Positions 25,001-33,194 of a stretch of DNA of 64,000 nt are shown here, one piece after another. The stretch is from NCBI GenBank assembly GCA_012932295.1, contig JAAONU010000013.1, forward strand, positions 38,392,627-38,456,626, given 5' to 3'. How positions within the stretch are numbered: position 1 is the first letter of the stretch; the number at the start of each line of letters is the position of its first letter. The DNA is from Cyclina sinensis (taxonomy: Eukaryota > Mollusca > Bivalvia > Venerida > Veneridae). The position numbers and the translations under genes are program-made. The notes under the pieces were generated by a model that was not told the DNA's origin, ran no database searches, and saw only the letters and a list, made by a program, of their open reading frames with translations.

Positions 25001-25951
25001 AATGTGAAAAGTCACTTTCAAAAACAAGGCACAGACTTACAGAACGTATGTTTTGTGCAGGTAGCAACGTGAGTTAACTAGTTTTCCAGAATAATCTTTC
25101 TGATAACTTTAAGTTAAAATATCGATTCGATTCAGTAGTTTTTAACTTGTATCTAGCTATTCTATTTAATTCACATAAACTAACTACAAAGAAAAACGTA
25201 GGCCTAACAATCGGGGACTCTAGTCAAGAGAATGAAGATGGTTCATGCCTTAAATTCTTATCACTGCATATATAAGTGTTTTTTTTTTTCTTTTTGCCTT
25301 TTAATTTAGTCTCGCCAAGCGTTTTCTATAACCTTTTCTTCAGTACAGCATTCTATTTTTCTATATTATTTGTCTTAACTCCTAAAAAACATTTACACCT
25401 TGCAGTTTTAAACTTAGAGTTACAAAAACAATAAAATTGTCGTCTAATACTAGATGTTTATATCTGAGTGGTGCTATGATGAAAACGAAAAATGTTTTTT
25501 CCACAGTGCTTTTGCTTTATATTGGTTTCATTATGACTATTTACCCATATCTTTCACCTTGGACCACGTGCAAAAATTGACATTGTAATTACACGCAGAG
25601 TGGTTGTATGACGTGTTTTGTCCTATTTTATTTTTTGATATAAAATCAACAGATCGCAAAAGCTAAAATGAACAAAGTATATTTTGTATATACAATAGAG
25701 ATGAGAATACAAGTGGAGACTAATAAATTTAACTTCAGATTAAGAGGAGAGGAGACACATGTAATGGGGACAGTGGTGGCGGCTACGTGATGGCGACGTC
25801 AACTAGATGGGTACAGACTGGTATTGTTTCCTGGGGCGTTGGTGGATGCGATTCGTCATACTACGGCGTGTACACTAATGTCGGCATTTTCTATGATTGG
25901 ATTGAAGGCATTGCTAAACTCAGTGAAGAGGAGGTGCCGAACTTTTTTTAA
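3840..25951 (+). CDS. CUB-CUB-EGF-Ig-Ig serine protease homologue (multi-exon, 5' partial)
   Basis: Fifteen exons give about 765 residues; the listed coordinates span introns. Visible order: second half of a CUB, full CUB (4405-5465), EGF (5994-6109), Ig (6497-16695), Ig (17861-18449), then an S1 trypsin-fold domain (18611-25951) ending in TAA. Splice phases agree at all joins if the EGF acceptor is at 5993. The protein should be secreted. The layout recalls complement proteases of the MASP/C1r type (CUB-EGF-CUB-CCP-CCP-protease) but has Ig domains where those have CCP modules. Catalytic His is Ser (19631-19633), so it is likely a non-proteolytic homologue in immunity or matrix regulation (inference). 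The N-terminus and signal peptide lie outside the window. Confidence 0.88.
4405..4617 (+). CDS. Exon: N-terminal half of second CUB domain
   Basis: Acceptor TTTTTGCTTTAG, donor AAAGG|GTATAA, 71 residues, phase 1-1. Shows DCSGIY, NNKECIIVV, FVVQIEFLYFDIEDSDNC and FDSLKILSG, the first two CUB cysteine positions and the acidic residues (E, D, D) that bind calcium in many CUB domains. The Trp usually found two residues after the second Cys is replaced by Ile. Confidence 0.88.
5313..5465 (+). CDS. Exon: C-terminal half of second CUB domain
   Basis: Acceptor CTGCATTTTAG, donor TTCAG|GTCTGA, 51 residues, phase 1-1. GGPYCGESLQ, SGNSLRLEFRTD and RGFKAKI are textbook CUB second-half motifs. With the preceding exon it completes the domain. 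The donor is weaker than others in this gene. Confidence 0.88.
5994..6109 (+). CDS. Exon: EGF-like domain
   Basis: Six cysteines in EGF spacing: QCVANRCQNGGTC, then KCYCRAGFRGENC. The obvious acceptor TTTCATTTCAG (5982) would put this frame out of phase with the preceding exon; an acceptor at TTCGAG (5993) gives phase 1 and an uninterrupted join, so I chose it. Donor GAT|GTACGT, phase 0. No calcium-binding EGF signature (D-x-D/N-E) precedes the first Cys. Confidence 0.8.
6497..6586 (+). CDS. Exon: linker / start of first Ig region
   Basis: Thirty residues, phase 0-0, acceptor ATTTATAG, donor ACC|GTAAGT. Lys-rich, with YNWKNKY and a C-terminal ITLEAT. No domain is recognisable alone; it links EGF to Ig. 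It is supported by strong splice sites and unbroken phase with both neighbours. Confidence 0.7.
6740..6864 (+). CDS. Exon: first Ig domain, strands up to B
   Basis: Acceptor GTTATAG, donor TCTG|GTAATG, phase 0 to 2. It ends EECAVEIPEGKQVQYV, the first Ig cysteine, and the Ig Trp codon is split across the next splice junction (TG|G). Confidence 0.8.
7070..7145 (+). CDS. Exon: first Ig domain, central strands
   Basis: Acceptor CTATTTCAG, donor CTGCAG|GTAGAT. It begins with the last base of the Ig Trp codon and reads WTLNGVLVGPYNIRSGFG. Followed by the 9.4-kb intron that separates it from the second Ig cysteine. Confidence 0.82.
8040..9420 (+). repeat. Two-unit tandem repeat, period about 613 bp
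   Basis: TCTTGCTCATTCTTTGAAGGA occurs at 8131 and, with the same flanks, at 8744. Both units start near a GTCGAGCC...GTCGAC box and include several copies of AAGGTCAAGGTCACAC. A dispersed bivalve-type repeat in which the second unit is diverged. A terminal GCGGGCTTGACATTTTGTC follows near 9408. Confidence 0.75.
9421..10520. repeat. Degenerate GGTCA-rich repeat sequence
   Basis: Recurrent phrases such as TAGGTCACTGGCTTAAATCA and AAATCTTGTAAA every 120-200 bases, with a palindrome AGCTCATATGAGCT at about 10044. Looks like an older, decayed relative of the neighbouring arrays. No coding content seen. Confidence 0.55.
12655..12902. repeat. 24-bp minisatellite within the LINE
   Basis: About ten units like CCAGCGATACTGAATACATC plus TGAT. 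Absent from the related LINE copy at 22336-23013, where the same flanks (TGATTAATGAACAAAA and GAAGCATTTTATAAG) are about 20 bases apart. The minus strand is open with an eight-residue period (SDVFSIAG). Confidence 0.85.
15105..15140. repeat. GT microsatellite
   Basis: Imperfect (GT)n with GC interruptions in the 3' UTR of the LINE. Confidence 0.9.
15690..16400 (+). repeat. About 140-bp tandem repeat array
   Basis: CAGGGACCT[CG]TAGAGT recurs near 15816, 15886, 16022, 16164 and 16303. Each unit has AAGGTCAAGGTCACAGGGAC, an ACCCAGAGCCTTC phrase and CCTATTGTTTTAGGG. Forms the right part of element E1. Confidence 0.75.
16584..16695 (+). CDS. Exon: first Ig domain, C-terminal strands
   Basis: Acceptor GACTTCTTCAG, donor GTCA|GTAAGT, phase 0 to 1. 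FTDHLEGQYSCFASTSVATA is the Ig F-strand with the second Ig cysteine (G-x-Y-x-C), followed by YTFEYRLVEDC. It completes the domain begun at 6740. Confidence 0.85.
16696..17860 (+). other. Intron, no other feature seen
   Basis: AT-rich intron between the two Ig domains. I see no coding sequence or recognisable repeat. Confidence 0.6.
17861..18090 (+). CDS. Exon: second Ig domain, N-terminal strands
   Basis: Acceptor TCTGACATAG, donor TTAAG|GTATAA, phase 1 to 0. NENALMICHVDSRAKTVRW supplies the first Ig cysteine and the core Trp, then KKDGVYIDFDKNTKYTVTPL. The end (ELCILQMDVVANILFK) is unusually long before the next exon, so a shorter donor choice is possible. Confidence 0.82.
18305..18449 (+). 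CDS. Exon: second Ig domain, C-terminal strands
   Basis: Acceptor ATGTTTACAG, donor AAAT|GTAGGT, phase 0 to 1. YLNIKDVGLSDAGIYTCEAE is a canonical Ig E-F region (L-x-I, D-x-G-x-Y-x-C). KLTVLDVKPL follows as the last strand and linker to the protease domain. Confidence 0.9.
18611..18720 (+). CDS. Exon: protease activation region
   Basis: Acceptor TTATTTTCAG, donor AAAG|GTATAC, phase 1 to 0. YCGIS gives the propeptide Cys that normally pairs with Cys122. SSRISKGKEARPNENPWHV contains a trypsin-like activation cleavage site, Arg before ISKG (usually IVGG), and the conserved PW. Cleavage after Arg would give a two-chain, disulfide-linked molecule. Confidence 0.9.
18721..19570 (+). other. Intron, no other feature seen
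   Basis: AT-rich. A weak inverted similarity between 19318-19340 and 19430-19455 (ATTCTTG...CCAAGAAT) might mark a small MITE but is too poor to call. Confidence 0.5.
19571..19700 (+). CDS. Exon: protease region normally holding the catalytic His
   Basis: Acceptor ATTTCAATAG, donor CTGG|GTAAGT, phase 0 to 1. AFCGGTLISQKFVLTAASC is the classic first-barrel motif, but LTAAHC reads LTAASC: the catalytic His57 codon is AGT (19631-19633). CAT or CAC to AGT needs at least two base changes, so a single read error does not explain it. Both Cys42 and Cys58 equivalents are kept. Confidence 0.92.
20641..20919 (+). repeat. Dispersed repeat bounded by GTGTCGCC / GGCGACAC
   Basis: Begins GTGTCGCCCTTTCG and ends GGGCGACACAAGTGTTCAGC plus TGAACACCCATCTAGTTT, so the ends hold a short inverted repeat. 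Interior has AGGTCAAGGTCACGGGTGAC. Appears to be a small non-autonomous element of about 280 bp. Confidence 0.6.
21424..21480. repeat. GACC/CTAT microsatellite
   Basis: (CGAC)n followed by (TATC)n in the intron. Confidence 0.9.
22336..23013 (+). mobile_element. L1/Tx1-like LINE fragment
   Basis: Aligns to 12488-13412 of the LINE in E1: GGCTTTATTATTAGATCAAC, KCLKNRFLI-type linker region, NNKSPGRTGFGADFFKVFWG, ending inside TGFIPGRFTGENTRLI. Truncated at both ends. It lacks the 24-bp minisatellite and has fewer stops, so it shows the earlier state of that site. Confidence 0.8.
23163..23449 (+). CDS. Exon: protease region with catalytic Asp
   Basis: Acceptor ATCCACTTTAAG, donor CTTCAG|GTGCTG, phase 1 to 0. 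MVHPDYDKTAPHDSDIALVE includes the Asp102 equivalent (DIAL). IRPICLE provides Cys122. The usual V-x-GWG reads VTGCGK, so Trp141 is Cys, giving an extra cysteine with no obvious partner. Confidence 0.92.
23880..24235 (-). pseudogene. Mariner-family transposase fragment
   Basis: Minus-strand translation reads KKEQRIFMKLCVKAGQ, a stop after GTGQNAS, then YRWHKEFREGRTSSKD, DQDRRTTVCELAEVCDIGVA and SNVSPH followed by a stop where mariner proteins have W-(I/V)-P-R. These are the N-terminal helix-turn-helix segments of a mariner transposase. At least two stops; the catalytic domain is not recognisable. Lies in an intron of the protease homologue, antisense. Confidence 0.75.
24537..24830 (-). mobile_element. 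tRNA-derived SINE, molluscan type
   Basis: On the minus strand: tRNA-like head (GCCCGCTTAGCTCAATAGG ... GGTTCGACCCC) at 24830-24745, a core with GTCACGGAGAA-type sequence and a tail ending near GTTAAACCCCAC (24545). The order head, core, tail and the tail wording match a SINE family I know from bivalve genomes. Stem mismatches argue against a tRNA gene. Confidence 0.75.
24970..25068 (+). CDS. Exon: protease second barrel
   Basis: Acceptor GATTTTTTTCAG; 33 residues, phase 0-0. EVFLPYVFRDECEKSL and RLTERMFCAGSN supply the Cys168-Cys182 pair. I chose donor AAC|GTGAGT rather than GCAG|GTAGCA eight bases earlier: only the former joins the last exon without a stop codon. Confidence 0.88.
25739..25951 (+). 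CDS. Exon: protease C-terminus with catalytic Ser, stop codon
   Basis: Acceptor TTTAACTTCAG, phase 0. RGDTCNGDSGGGYVM contains the Ser195 equivalent and Asp189 (trypsin-like S1 pocket); GIVSWGVGGCDSSYYGVYTN supplies the Ser214-Trp-Gly binding strand and the Cys191-Cys220 pair. The usual GDSGGP is GDSGGG. Ends NFF-TAA at 25949-25951. Confidence 0.92.
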   Translation: MKRRGDTCNGDSGGGYVMATSTRWVQTGIVSWGVGGCDSSYYGVYTNVGIFYDWIEGIAKLSEEEVPNFF

Positions 25952-26020
25952 AAGTTTCAGTAGTTAAACGTCTTTTTGAAATATTTCATCCTTCAAAAAG
26001 AATACGTTTTTCATTTTTGT

Positions 26021-26026
26021 AATAAA
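26021..26026 (+). promoter_or_regulatory. Probable polyadenylation signal
   Basis: AATAAA 70 bases after the stop codon, followed by T/G-rich sequence. A second possible AATAAA is near 26064. Confidence 0.6.
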
Positions 26027-26958
26027 AGAGTGTATTCGTAAAACATTTGCTCTACACATGTAAATAAATGATTGACACTTTTATTCACCATTAGATATAG
26101 TGTTTCTTGTAACCAGTGCTATTTATAAATTTTCTTCCAACAATATTTATTCCTTAACGATTTAATGAGGTGGTCTTAATTGATAATTTGATAAATTATG
26201 CTCACTAGTTAATTGTAACATTTTGGATTTAAAAAGAAGATAACCCCTATTACGGGTTTATATGCACACAGAACTTTAATGTAACTATTTTGTGATTTTA
26301 CTTACCTTTTATTGTAATATTCACGGTACAAAATTGTCATCCTAAATCACTGTTTTTTAAAAATAAAGTAAATTTATACAAGTAGATTTTTTCTCTCGCA
26401 GGTAAATTTCTGACTTAATCTGTGCTAAAAATCTGTGCTTCTTTGATATATTTCACTTTGAATGAAAAATAAAAGGTGCGTAAAAAAAGTTAAAGTGTAT
26501 CTTTTATACTTATGTGGATATTCAAAGCCTAAAAATAGAATCTTTTTCAAGCTTATTCATTGTCAATGTCACAGTTATTTGTTTTCTTCTCGTCCCTATG
26601 TAGTTGATATTTGATATACAGTTATATACTAGAAACACCGAACTCTGGTGTCCATAGACAGTTTAGGAAACTGAACTGCTCTGTTTTACATAAGATATCA
26701 ATTAACTTACCAATTAGCAAGTTTATGGACAGATTTAAAACTTCTGTGTTGTGCAGGCTATAAAAATCTTGTATCACTCGATTTGATAAAAGATATATAT
26801 TGACTTTAATTCTAATGTGCTGAAATAGTTCAAAATAAAGCTAATTGTACACGTAAACTGATAATTAACTGGCATTTTCATATAATGGTTAGGAAATTTA
26901 ATGCCTGAAATCAGAAAATCAACCGAAAATTCATGTCCAGTTCGGTAGAACTCAAGAA
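26027..26958. other. Intergenic, nothing recognised
   Basis: AT-rich sequence after the polyadenylation signal of the protease homologue. No coding sequence or repeat structure seen. Confidence 0.55.
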
Positions 26959-29137
26959 ACAAGAGGGCCATGATGGCCCTGGATCGCTCACCTGAGTACT
27001 TTGGCTGTAGGTTTGCTGTTAAGCAGTATTTCATTTTTTAATTGAAAATATGTAAGTGCCTACAAACTAAATATATAAAATATCAGTCAATAAATAAAGG
27101 CTCTATGACAGAAAGTAGAAATATCTATTATAAGCTATGGTGACCTTGACCTTGACCCAGTGACCTCAAACCCTACCCATGGGTAGAGGTCCATGCAAGG
27201 AACCTCTATACTGAATATCAAAGATATTGGTCTATAAATGAAGGCTCTATGAGGTACAGTAGATAAATCTACTTTTAGCCTCTGTGATCTTTAACCTAAT
27301 CCAATAATTTAAAAAAGCTTGATAAAGCTTGCTTCATGCCAAATTTTAAAATTCTAGGTCTTGTGGTTTCAGACAAGAAGATTTTTAAAGATTTTCTTCT
27401 ATATTGTTATTTAAAACTTGTGACCCCTTGGGCGCGGCCAATAGTGACCCCAGGGACATTTTTCTAACAAATTTGGTAGAGGTCCACTAGACAATGCTAC
27501 ACACCAAATATCTAAGCTCTATAACTTACGGTTTCTGACAAGAAGATTTTTTTTAGATTTTCTTATATAACTCTATGTAAAACTAGTGGCCCCTGGGGCG
27601 GGGCCATTTTTGACCCAGAGGCCAGGATTTGAACAAACTTGGAAGAGGTCCACTAGACAATGCTACACACCAAGTATCTAAGCTCTATAACTTACGGTTT
27701 CTGATAAGAAGATTTTTTAAAGATTTTCCTATATAACTCTATGTAAAACAAGTGACCCCCGGGGCGGGGCCATTTTTGACCCAGAGACCAGGATTTGAAC
27801 AAACTTGGTAGAGGTCCACTAGATAATGCTACATACCAAATATCTTAACTGTAGGCCTTCTTGTTTCTGACAAGAAGATTTTTTAGTTTTTCCTATATAA
27901 CTCTATGTAAAACAATTGACCCCCGGGGCGGGGCCATTTTTGACCCAGAGGCCAGGATTTGAACAAACTTGGTAGAGGTCCATTAGACAATGCTACACAC
28001 CAAATATCTAAGCTCTATAACTTACGGTTTCTGACAAGAAGATTTTTAAAGATTTTCCTATATAACTCTATGTAAAACTAGTGGCCCCTGGGGCGGGGCC
28101 ATTTTTGACCCAGAGGACAGGATTTGAACAAACTTGGTAGAGGTCCACTAGACAATGCTACACACCAAATATCTAAGCTCTATAACTTACGGTTTCTGAC
28201 AAGAAGATTTTTAAAGATTTTCCTATATAACTCTATGTAAAACTAGTGGCCGCTGGGGCGGGGCCATTTTTGACCCAGAGGCCAGGATTTGAACAAATTT
28301 GGTAGAGGTCCACTAGACAATGCTACACACCAAATATCTAAGCTCTATAACATACGGTTTCTGACAAGAAGATTTTTTAAGATTTTCTTATATAACTCTA
28401 TGTAAAACTAGTGGCCCCTGGGGCGGGGCCATTTTTGACCCAGAGGACAGGATTTGAACAAACTTGGTAGAGGTCCACTAGACAATGCTACACACCAAAT
28501 ATCTAAGCTCTATAACTTACGGTTTCTGACAAGAAATTTTTTTAAGATTTTCCTTTATAACTCTATGTAAAACAAGTGACCCCCGGGGCGGGGCCATTTT
28601 TGACCCAGAGGCCAGGGTTTGAACAAACTTGGTAGAGGTCCACTAGACAATGCTACATACCAAATATCTTAACTCTAGGCCTTGTGGTTTCTGACAAGAA
28701 GATTTTCAAGTTTTCCCTATATAACTCTATGTAAAATCAACTGACCCCTAGGGTGGGGTCAGTTTTGTCCCTAGGGACATAATTTGAACAAACTTGGTAG
28801 AGGTCCACTAGATGATGCTTCATACCAAATATCAAAGCTCCAGGCCTTGTGGTTTCGGAGAAGAAGATTTTTAAAGATCCAACTTATAAAATCTATTTTT
28901 AGCTCCAGTGAACCAGAAATGCAATAGACCAGAACCATTTGAACAATCTTGGTAGAGCTTCATGCAAGGAACATCCCAGGCAAGTTTCATTAAATTTGCC
29001 CCATTGGTTTCAGAGGAGATGTCGTTTGAATGAAAAGTTGACGACGGACGGACGGACGGACTGACGGACGACGGACGACGGACAAAGACCGATCAGAAAA
29101 GCTCACCCTGAGCACTTTGTGCTCAGGTGAGCTAAAA
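26959..29137 (-). mobile_element. Array-containing repeat element E2 (complete)
   Basis: Read on the minus strand: start TAGCTCACCTGAGCACAAAG with its hairpin partner, then GTCCGTC repeats, nine units of 165 bp (GACAATGCTAC at 27490, 27656, 27822, 27986, 28151, 28316, then every 165 to 28811), a unique region with CAAGGTCAAGGTCACC, and an end with a GGGCCATCATGGCCC hairpin then TCTTGTT. Best-preserved copy of the family; no coding content. The long frames over it are by-products of the repeat. Confidence 0.8.
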
Positions 29138-31249
29138 ACAACTTAATTGCATGAAAGTTAAACAACATCAGACTGGAAACTGTTAATCAAACGATGAATT
29201 TACGTTTTGCCCTCTGCAGAGATTTTTGATGAATTTTTCACGTAACATGGTTAAATGTTATTTTCGCCTATATAACTAATGGTATATCCAAGGTATTGAT
29301 TTTTCTTCGTAGCTGTATTATCAAACGGTTGACTTAATCAATATGTACAACATCCAGATTGTTACCTAAAGCGAGGTAGGAGTGGTTTAATTAATTTCAT
29401 TGGTCAGAAACCGTAAATGTACGTGTCAGCAATGAGGCACTTAAAATTGACAATCATTTATTCCCCTGAACAACATTTTTCTTATTATAACGGCCGATGT
29501 TATTTACGGGCACGATAAAGGCAGTAAAACGCGGTGGGCAATACAAATAAATGAAGTAGCAAAAATAAAATTTTATTTATCCAAAAATGAAATTTTTACT
29601 AATGGATTTTTATATCAAACTGGACTAGTTTTCACGAGCAGAAACTAGAAGTAAAGTGTTTGTCTTAACTAACACGAACAGCGAACTTATTTGAACAATG
29701 CTATTTCAATCGTTGTCAAATATTTTATTAAAAGATATTTCTTCTTAAATTTTACACTGTTTTAGTGTTTCATGTTCTAACGAAGAAAAGGTATAAAATA
29801 GTCTAGCTTGTTATTTTCATGATTTTTCTTTAAAATGAGTTGATTTTATTTACTAGATATTAACCGGCAACAGTTCAGTTACATATGTCTTATCTGAATA
29901 AACCATATAGATCTTGTAAGCTCTGGATTCCCATAATTTCTTTTTCAAACGAGATTGCTTAGAAACTTCCCATCGGTTGCTTTAAAACAGTAGTACAGAG
30001 TTGAATTATTTGATTGTAATGTAACCGCTTGCTTTTGAGCAGAACAATTACTGTGGGTAAATTTTCCACTATGATCACACGTCTACAAGCATGCTATCCA
30101 TGTCGTATATTATTTGCCACCACGCTTTTACGGAAATGACAGTACGGAAAGAGTTGAAAAATAAAATCTAGTAAAAATGTCTTTGTCAGAAAATGACATG
30201 CATCTTTTAACATTTTAGAATTTACACTGTCGAACAAATTAGAAATTTATCTGTTTTCTTTTATGGTTCAAACTATGATATTTCAAGGTTTATTAATTCA
30301 GAAATCAATGATTTAAACAGAAAGGACTTTTACTCCTCAAATAAAGTGCTAAGTTTTTTTCTACAAATATTTAATTGATTGAATTTTTTTAGTAGCTTCG
30401 TCTGGCTAAAGTCTTACGTTTCTTTATGTGCTCGAAAAAACACTTCTTTTTAATGAGCCAGACAACAGACAGGTAATAATAAACTAAAATAAAATATAAT
30501 ATATAATAGTTTGTACTTTTGCTTTTGATACGTCATTTAAAAACCCTTTTTCTCCCTTTGTTTTTTTTTTTTTTTAAAAATCTTTTCTCACCGCGTTATT
30601 TATCATTATGTGTCTATCTGGTCAAGTTATCACCTGGATTTAACAGACAGCATAATACTTGCCGTAATCTTATTGTTAGAGCTTCATTCTAAAGATTTTT
30701 GCAAGCCTTCGAAATTTGTGACAAGGTATCGCTGCAATCATTTAATTCGAAATGTAACGCTAAATTTTATTTAGACATATTACTAAGTAACCTTTAAGGA
30801 GAGCCACAGTGACTTGGTATTATTACAAAATGATATTAACATTTCAGTGTGATATTTGGGTGTTGTCTGTCACGAGCAAAGGCATCAGTTTTATAAATGG
30901 AAAAATATTATGCGTGAATGGCAAAAACGTTTTGTCTTTTGAGAATGTATTCCGTTAAAAACCTTTTGGAATTTTTCTTTTATAGTTTTAATTTTAGTTT
31001 AGTTATTGTTTGGAATATGTTTTGCTTAAAAGGGAAGTCTAAAGTGTGGCTGTGGTTCAAACAGTGATAAGAAAAATCCAACTTTAACCAGGAAATATGA
31101 GTTCTAACTCATATTTCTGTTTGTACTGCTCCCTATTGAAGAAAATGCCCCCTACATTCAATTTATATGTTAGCAAAACTTTTTGCTTTCGTTTCACGAA
31201 TTCTTTTTCTGGTCCGGTCTTTTTATACGAATGACAAATAGAATAACTC
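29138..31249. other. Intergenic, nothing recognised
   Basis: AT-rich, poly-T runs near 30560, no convincing exon, RNA gene or repeat unit. Confidence 0.5.
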
Positions 31250-31600
31250 AAATTTGAGGTTGATCATTATTGTCTGTTTTAGAGATTATAGAGAGGTCAA
31301 ATTTATTTTAAACCAGGCATATAAACTAAAGGACACTTAGCTGGAGGTAGATACAGATTACCCAAAAGAAATTGTGACATCAAGGAATTATGTAAGGTCA
31401 TTTACAATCAGAACTTTTATAAAACAGAAAAAGAAAGTGAATACTTTATATTCAGCTAAATTATTGGTCAAAGGTCATTTTTTCCGGACTGGCACTGTGT
31501 ATCAGTCAGATCGAGCGGCTGCATTTCGTAACTCCAGTATTAAGAGTTACATCATTTATTCGGCTGATACGTACATTTATTCACCCTTAGTTTGTCTTTA
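31250..31600 (+). promoter_or_regulatory. Decayed copy of a promoter-like segment
   Basis: Same order of blocks as 52430-52680: AGAGATTATAGAGA..., TACCCAAAAGAAA, TTCCGGACTGGCAC, AGATCGAGCGGCTGCATTTCG. Where the 52.6-kb copy has TATAAAAG, this one has GTATCAGT, so the TATA box is lost or never existed here. No transcript start or exon can be assigned. Confidence 0.5.
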
Positions 31601-31999
31601 AAGACTCCGTGACTCTTCAGTACACTTAACAGTTACCACCTAGATCTAGGTTGCCAAGCTTAAATCCACTAAAAACTGTAATAGCAATTCCTCAGAAAAA
31701 AGGTCAACACTCAACAGCTACGTACCTTCCCGTGCTAAATGGGTTTTACACAGGAACATGACGGGTTATAGCTCCAGCAAGTCGGACTATGTGCCCAGTT
31801 TCGGAGAGAAGTAATAGTTCAAACCAGCAAATAGGAACACTGGTGGTCTGCGTAGGCAATCATTGGTACATAGCTTTGGGTCAAAAGGATCTGTCTACAT
31901 TTTTTGCAAGATTTTCTACAATTGAACTTTAAAGAAAGTTTGTTATCGAGTGCGGTAAATGCATCGTAGTTTCGCTCTGGCAAAATTACGTTAATATAA
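31601..31999. other. Intergenic, nothing recognised
   Basis: No supported feature; leads into the CpG-rich repeat. Confidence 0.5.
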
Positions 32000-32650
32000 C
32001 GCAGAGACGCGATATAACGATGCGACAACAGATAAAATGGGATGTTTACATCGCGCCATCGTATCGTATTTACACAATTCCATTCATGTTGTCGTTTCTG
32101 CACCCACTCAACCACGATTACGCAAGCGAAAACGCAAAACTACGATGCGAAATCGCATGAATGCGATACAAAAGTGCGAAATCAATAGCGTCTTTTTGCA
32201 TCGCGTTTTCCTGCCTTCGCATTGTATTCTCGGCTTACGCAAATTAGCCCTCACCGCGAAAGAACGTTAAAAGACGTGACGGCACGATGTCCCGTTAGCG
32301 CAATCAAAGTTTCGTTCTGGTGCCCAAAAGGCGAAAGTGCGATAACACGATGCATGGAAATGAAAATGTTATGCGGGGACGCGAAATTCCTATGCATGTA
32401 AATTAGATGGAATAACGCACTATCAATATGGCGCTGTCGCATAGTATTTCCGCGACTTCGCATTGTGTTGTCTTTACTTCACCCACTCAACACTGAGAGC
32501 AAAAACAACTAGAAGACGGTAGGAAAACGCGAAAATATTATGCAAACTCACGATAGTGCGATATTAATAGGGCGTTCTCAAATAGAGTTTTAGTGCCATC
32601 GCATCGTAATTTCCCGCCCTCGCAACATATTTTCGTGTTTCGCTTAAAAA
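32000..32650. repeat. CpG-rich mosaic repeat (GCGAAA/CGATGCG words)
   Basis: Three diverged modules of roughly 200 bases share words such as AACGCGAAA, GCGAT(A)GTGCGAT, GCATCG and CTTCGCATTGT. Much richer in CpG than its surroundings. Frames over it are low-information. Possibly a MITE-like repeat or old satellite. Confidence 0.6.
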
Positions 32651-33044
32651 ATCGAAACCAAGTAAAGCGTACGTTGTTAAATTGTGTGCAATGCAGCTAA
32701 TACCAAGATTGTTTGTGCTTTATATTTTTATTGGATGATTTGAACGTCTTTAAAGAGTTGAATATTTGATTCATTCTGATGTGTAGAAATATGTTTGCAA
32801 TCGCAAGTTAACCTGACTGTTCTGTGCCCAACGAAATCTATTAGGTAATAGGTAGTGACATAAAAACTGTCATTTACAAACCTTGACGTTAAGAATATTG
32901 CCAATCCGAAGTATAAATCAATAAGATACCTGGAATATATATTCAGCAGCATAGAGAAGTGTCGAAACTGTGGTGGTCTATTGTAGGTCTCTGATTAAAC
33001 TAAATACTTAAAAAGAACTTAAAATTACAATTATGTTTATTGCT

Positions 33045-33194
33045 TTTCAATTATCATCACTTGACGTGACGGGTGGAAGTGTCTAAGTACTAAAAGGAAA
33101 GTAACGGCTGCATGTTGTTCGTGTGCACAGCGTTGATGTGCAGTATGAGAGACGGTGATTAGATACGAAGAATTGATTGTGATCATTTTTAAAG
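33045..33194 (+). promoter_or_regulatory. TRMU 5' flank, copy 1, left part
   Basis: Matches 44945-45100 upstream of the intact TRMU exon: ATCATCAC..., AAGGAAAGTAACGGCTGC, GAGACGGTGATTAGATA. It stops near 33194 where element E3 begins; the other half resumes at about 35276. Confidence 0.6.

Noticed and set aside
26774..27034. Minus-strand frame of 86 residues
   Set aside because: Lies on the end of repeat E2, and the same peptide appears at the end of E5; repeat by-product.
27490..28811. Regularly spaced repeats considered as a CRISPR-like array
   Set aside because: Units are 165 bp and repeat along their whole length, with no unique spacers; eukaryotic tandem repeat.
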